Source: JBCCEJ01 sp039030335 (GTDB lineage Bacteria; Pseudomonadota; Gammaproteobacteria; HK1). Taken from it: a DNA stretch of 16,375 bases. The position numbers were made by a program, and so were the translations under genes. Each line of letters begins with the position of its first letter. The stretch's first letter is position 1. Under the pieces are notes generated by a model that was not told the DNA's origin, searched no databases, and was given only the letters and a program-made list of their open reading frames with translations. The DNA is taken from contig JBCCEJ010000100.1 of assembly GCA_039030335.1 (NCBI GenBank), positions 1 through 16,375 on the forward strand. The letters are read 5' to 3'. Positions 14,622 through 16,375 of the stretch are shown one piece after another.

Positions 14622-14636
14622 GGAGGAAATCTGATG
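14622..14636 (+). promoter_or_regulatory. Strong ribosome binding site fixing the yqiK start
   Basis: GGAGG at 14622-14626 lies 7 nt before ATG 14634. An in-frame TTG at 14607 precedes this site and is therefore unlikely to be the start. Confidence 0.85.
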
Positions 14637-16373
14637 GATCTTATTACCCCACTCATCTACGCGGGCATTGTCATCATTGCGCTGTTCGCCATCGGTCTGG
14701 TGCTCTCCAAGCTCTACCGACGAGCCTCCAAGGAGATCTCGTTCGTGCGCACCGGGCTGGGCGGACAGAGCGTAGTCATGAACGGAGGCGCACTGGTGCT
14801 CCCGGTCATGCACGAGACGATCCCGGTCAACATGAACACGCTACGCCTGGAAGTACGGCGAGCGGCGGAACATGCGCTCATCACCCGGGACCGGATGCGC
14901 GTCGACGTGCTGGCCGAGTTTTACGTGCGCGTGCAACCGACCGCCGAGTCGATCGCCAACGCGGCGCAGACGCTCGGCTATCGCACCATGGAACCCGACG
15001 CGTTGAAGGAACTCGTCGAGGGGAAGTTCGTGGATGCGCTGCGTGCGGTGGCTGCCGAGATGGCGATGATCGAACTGCACGAGCAGCGCGTCAGTTTCGT
15101 ACAAAAGGTGCAGCAGGTGGTTTCGGAAGATCTGCTGAAAAACGGCCTGGAACTGGAGTCGGTATCGTTGACCGGTCTGGACCAGACCAGCCGTGAGCAT
15201 TTCAACCCGGACAATGCCTTCGATGCGGAAGGTCTGACCAAGTTGACCGAAGAGATCGAAGCCCGCCGCAAGCGCCGCAATGAAATCGAACAGGAGACAC
15301 GCGTCGACATCGAACGCAAGAATCTGGACGCCGAACAGCAACGTCTGCAAATCGCCAAGGAACAGGAGTACGCACGACTTGAACAACAGCGCGAAGTCGA
15401 AATTCGGCGCGCCGAACAGAGTTCCGAGATCGCTCGCGAACAGGCCGAGCGGAAACAGGAAGCAGAGCAGGCGGAAATTCTGGCGCGTCAGCAGGTCGAC
15501 CAGTCGAAACTGACCGCTGAGCGTGCCGTGGAACAACAGCGCATCGAAAAAGACCGGGAGGTTCGGGGGCTTGAAATTGACCGTAACCGGGCGCTGGAGG
15601 CTGCCGACGTCGAAAGACAGAAAGCCGTGCAGCTGGCTGAACAAAGCCGCGCAATCGCGATTGCGGAAAAGTCCCGTGAACAGTCCGAAGCCGAGTCCGC
15701 CGCCGACCTGGCCCGCGCTGACGCCGTGCAAGCGTCCGAGCAGGTGGCGACGGTGCGCGAAACCGCGCAGGCCGATCGCGCCAAGCAGATCGAACTCATT
15801 GCCGCTTCGAAGCAGGCCGAAACCGAGGCGCTGCAAGTGACCGTTGCAGCCGAGGCGGACAAGCAGGCCGCCGAAGACCGCGCCAGCGCGGCTCGCACCC
15901 AGGCGGAAGCTGAGGGCGATAAAGTGCGGATCGTCGCGCAGGCCAGCGCCGACGCAGCCCGGATGGGCGCGGATGCGGCTGAACGCCGCTACGCGGTAGA
16001 CGCCGAAGGCAAACGCGCACTGAACGAGTCGAGCAATACACTCTCGCTGGAACAGGTGGAAATGCAGCTGCGCCTGGCGCTCCTGGAACGGCTGCCTGGG
16101 ATCATCGAACAAGCGGTCAAACCGATCGAGAATATCGATGGCATCCGCATCGTGCAGATGGACGGGCTGCAGCAGGGCGAAAGCGGCGCATCGACAGCTC
16201 AGAGCCTCTCCGATCAGGTCGTCAACAGCGCACTGCGCTACCGGACCCAGGCGCCACTGCTCGAAGCATTGCTGAGCGAGGTGGGGCTCGACATGTCCTC
16301 GGTTGACGGACTGACCGCGCCGCTCAGAAACGGTGGCGGGAAGCTCAAATCCGACTCGGACGGCGCCGCCTGA
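14634..16373 (+). CDS. yqiK: Flotillin-family inner-membrane protein YqiK
   Basis: 579-aa bacterial flotillin, a membrane-microdomain scaffold. A single N-terminal membrane segment (residues about 4-27, ITPLIYAGIVIIALFAIGLV) is followed by an SPFH/PHB domain (about 30-190) including FVRTGLGGQSVVMNGGALVLP and ITRDRMRVDVLAEFYVRV. Then FNPDNAFDAEGL (about 187-200) leads into a very long Glu/Gln/Ala/Arg-rich coiled coil (about 205-470), and a C-terminal segment (SDQVVNSALRYRTQAPLLEALLSEVG) matches YqiK-type flotillins. The length suits the family (about 550). The start was chosen from the strong GGAGG. The stop lies 2 nt before the window end. Heptad-like repeats make the coil low in complexity, but the frame is intact. 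It forms an operon with the OB-fold partner immediately upstream. Confidence 0.95.
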   Translation: MDLITPLIYAGIVIIALFAIGLVLSKLYRRASKEISFVRTGLGGQSVVMNGGALVLPVMHETIPVNMNTLRLEVRRAAEHALITRDRMRVDVLAEFYVRVQPTAESIANAAQTLGYRTMEPDALKELVEGKFVDALRAVAAEMAMIELHEQRVSFVQKVQQVVSEDLLKNGLELESVSLTGLDQTSREHFNPDNAFDAEGLTKLTEEIEARRKRRNEIEQETRVDIERKNLDAEQQRLQIAKEQEYARLEQQREVEIRRAEQSSEIAREQAERKQEAEQAEILARQQVDQSKLTAERAVEQQRIEKDREVRGLEIDRNRALEAADVERQKAVQLAEQSRAIAIAEKSREQSEAESAADLARADAVQASEQVATVRETAQADRAKQIELIAASKQAETEALQVTVAAEADKQAAEDRASAARTQAEAEGDKVRIVAQASADAARMGADAAERRYAVDAEGKRALNESSNTLSLEQVEMQLRLALLERLPGIIEQAVKPIENIDGIRIVQMDGLQQGESGASTAQSLSDQVVNSALRYRTQAPLLEALLSEVGLDMSSVDGLTAPLRNGGGKLKSDSDGAA

Positions 16374-16375
16374 CG

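Noticed and set aside
14841..16112. 423-codon - strand open frame
   Set aside because: Shadow of the flotillin coiled coil; hydrophobic Phe/Leu repeats arise from the complement of Glu/Gln/Lys codons.

Overview
The window is a uniformly GC-rich, densely packed stretch of bacterial chromosome. It carries an aerobic cobalamin pathway (CobN), many GTG/TTG starts, 1-29 bp gene overlaps and a YqiJ-YqiK flotillin pair. This fits a proteobacterium, most likely a gammaproteobacterium of environmental origin. The genus cannot be fixed from the sequence. No tRNA, rRNA, insertion sequence, integrase or CRISPR array is visible.

Region 1 (1-5021, + strand) is a cobalamin operon. It contains the C-terminal part of cobaltochelatase CobN (its 5' end lies outside the window), CobT (DMB phosphoribosyltransferase), CobS (cobalamin synthase, overlapping cobT by 26 bp), an unrecognised 110-aa protein, and a CobW-type GTPase whose GTG start overlaps the previous stop. 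Together they insert cobalt into the corrin ring and assemble the lower nucleotide loop.

Region 2 (5063-13794) is a mixed-strand group of amide-, amine- and methyl-chemistry enzymes. It has a dihydropyrimidinase/hydantoinase-like amidohydrolase (+), a class I glutamine amidotransferase (-, overlapping the hydantoinase 3' end by 29 bp) and an HNH endonuclease (-). Next comes a gene-free stretch with a promoter, repeated hairpin arms and a strong terminator that together look like a small RNA or an attenuated leader (-). It is followed by a translationally coupled pair of poorly characterised proteins (a 584-aa unknown and a DUF3726-like protein, -), a TauD-family dioxygenase plus homocysteine-methyltransferase-like protein pair (+), and an asparaginase-like protein (-). 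Three of the enzymes differ from textbook members at active-site positions: the asparaginase lacks the usual Asp, the methyltransferase has His for the first Zn-Cys, and the hydantoinase has Asp-Glu-Leu after the metal site. The set may therefore act on an unusual N-containing substrate. That is inference from neighbourhood and residue changes, not proof.

Region 3 (13795-16375, + strand) is the yqiJ-yqiK pair: a membrane protein with a C-terminal OB-fold-type domain and an inner-membrane flotillin with an SPFH domain and a long coiled coil. It is preceded by a leader of consecutive GC hairpins, one of which displays the ribosome binding site in its loop.
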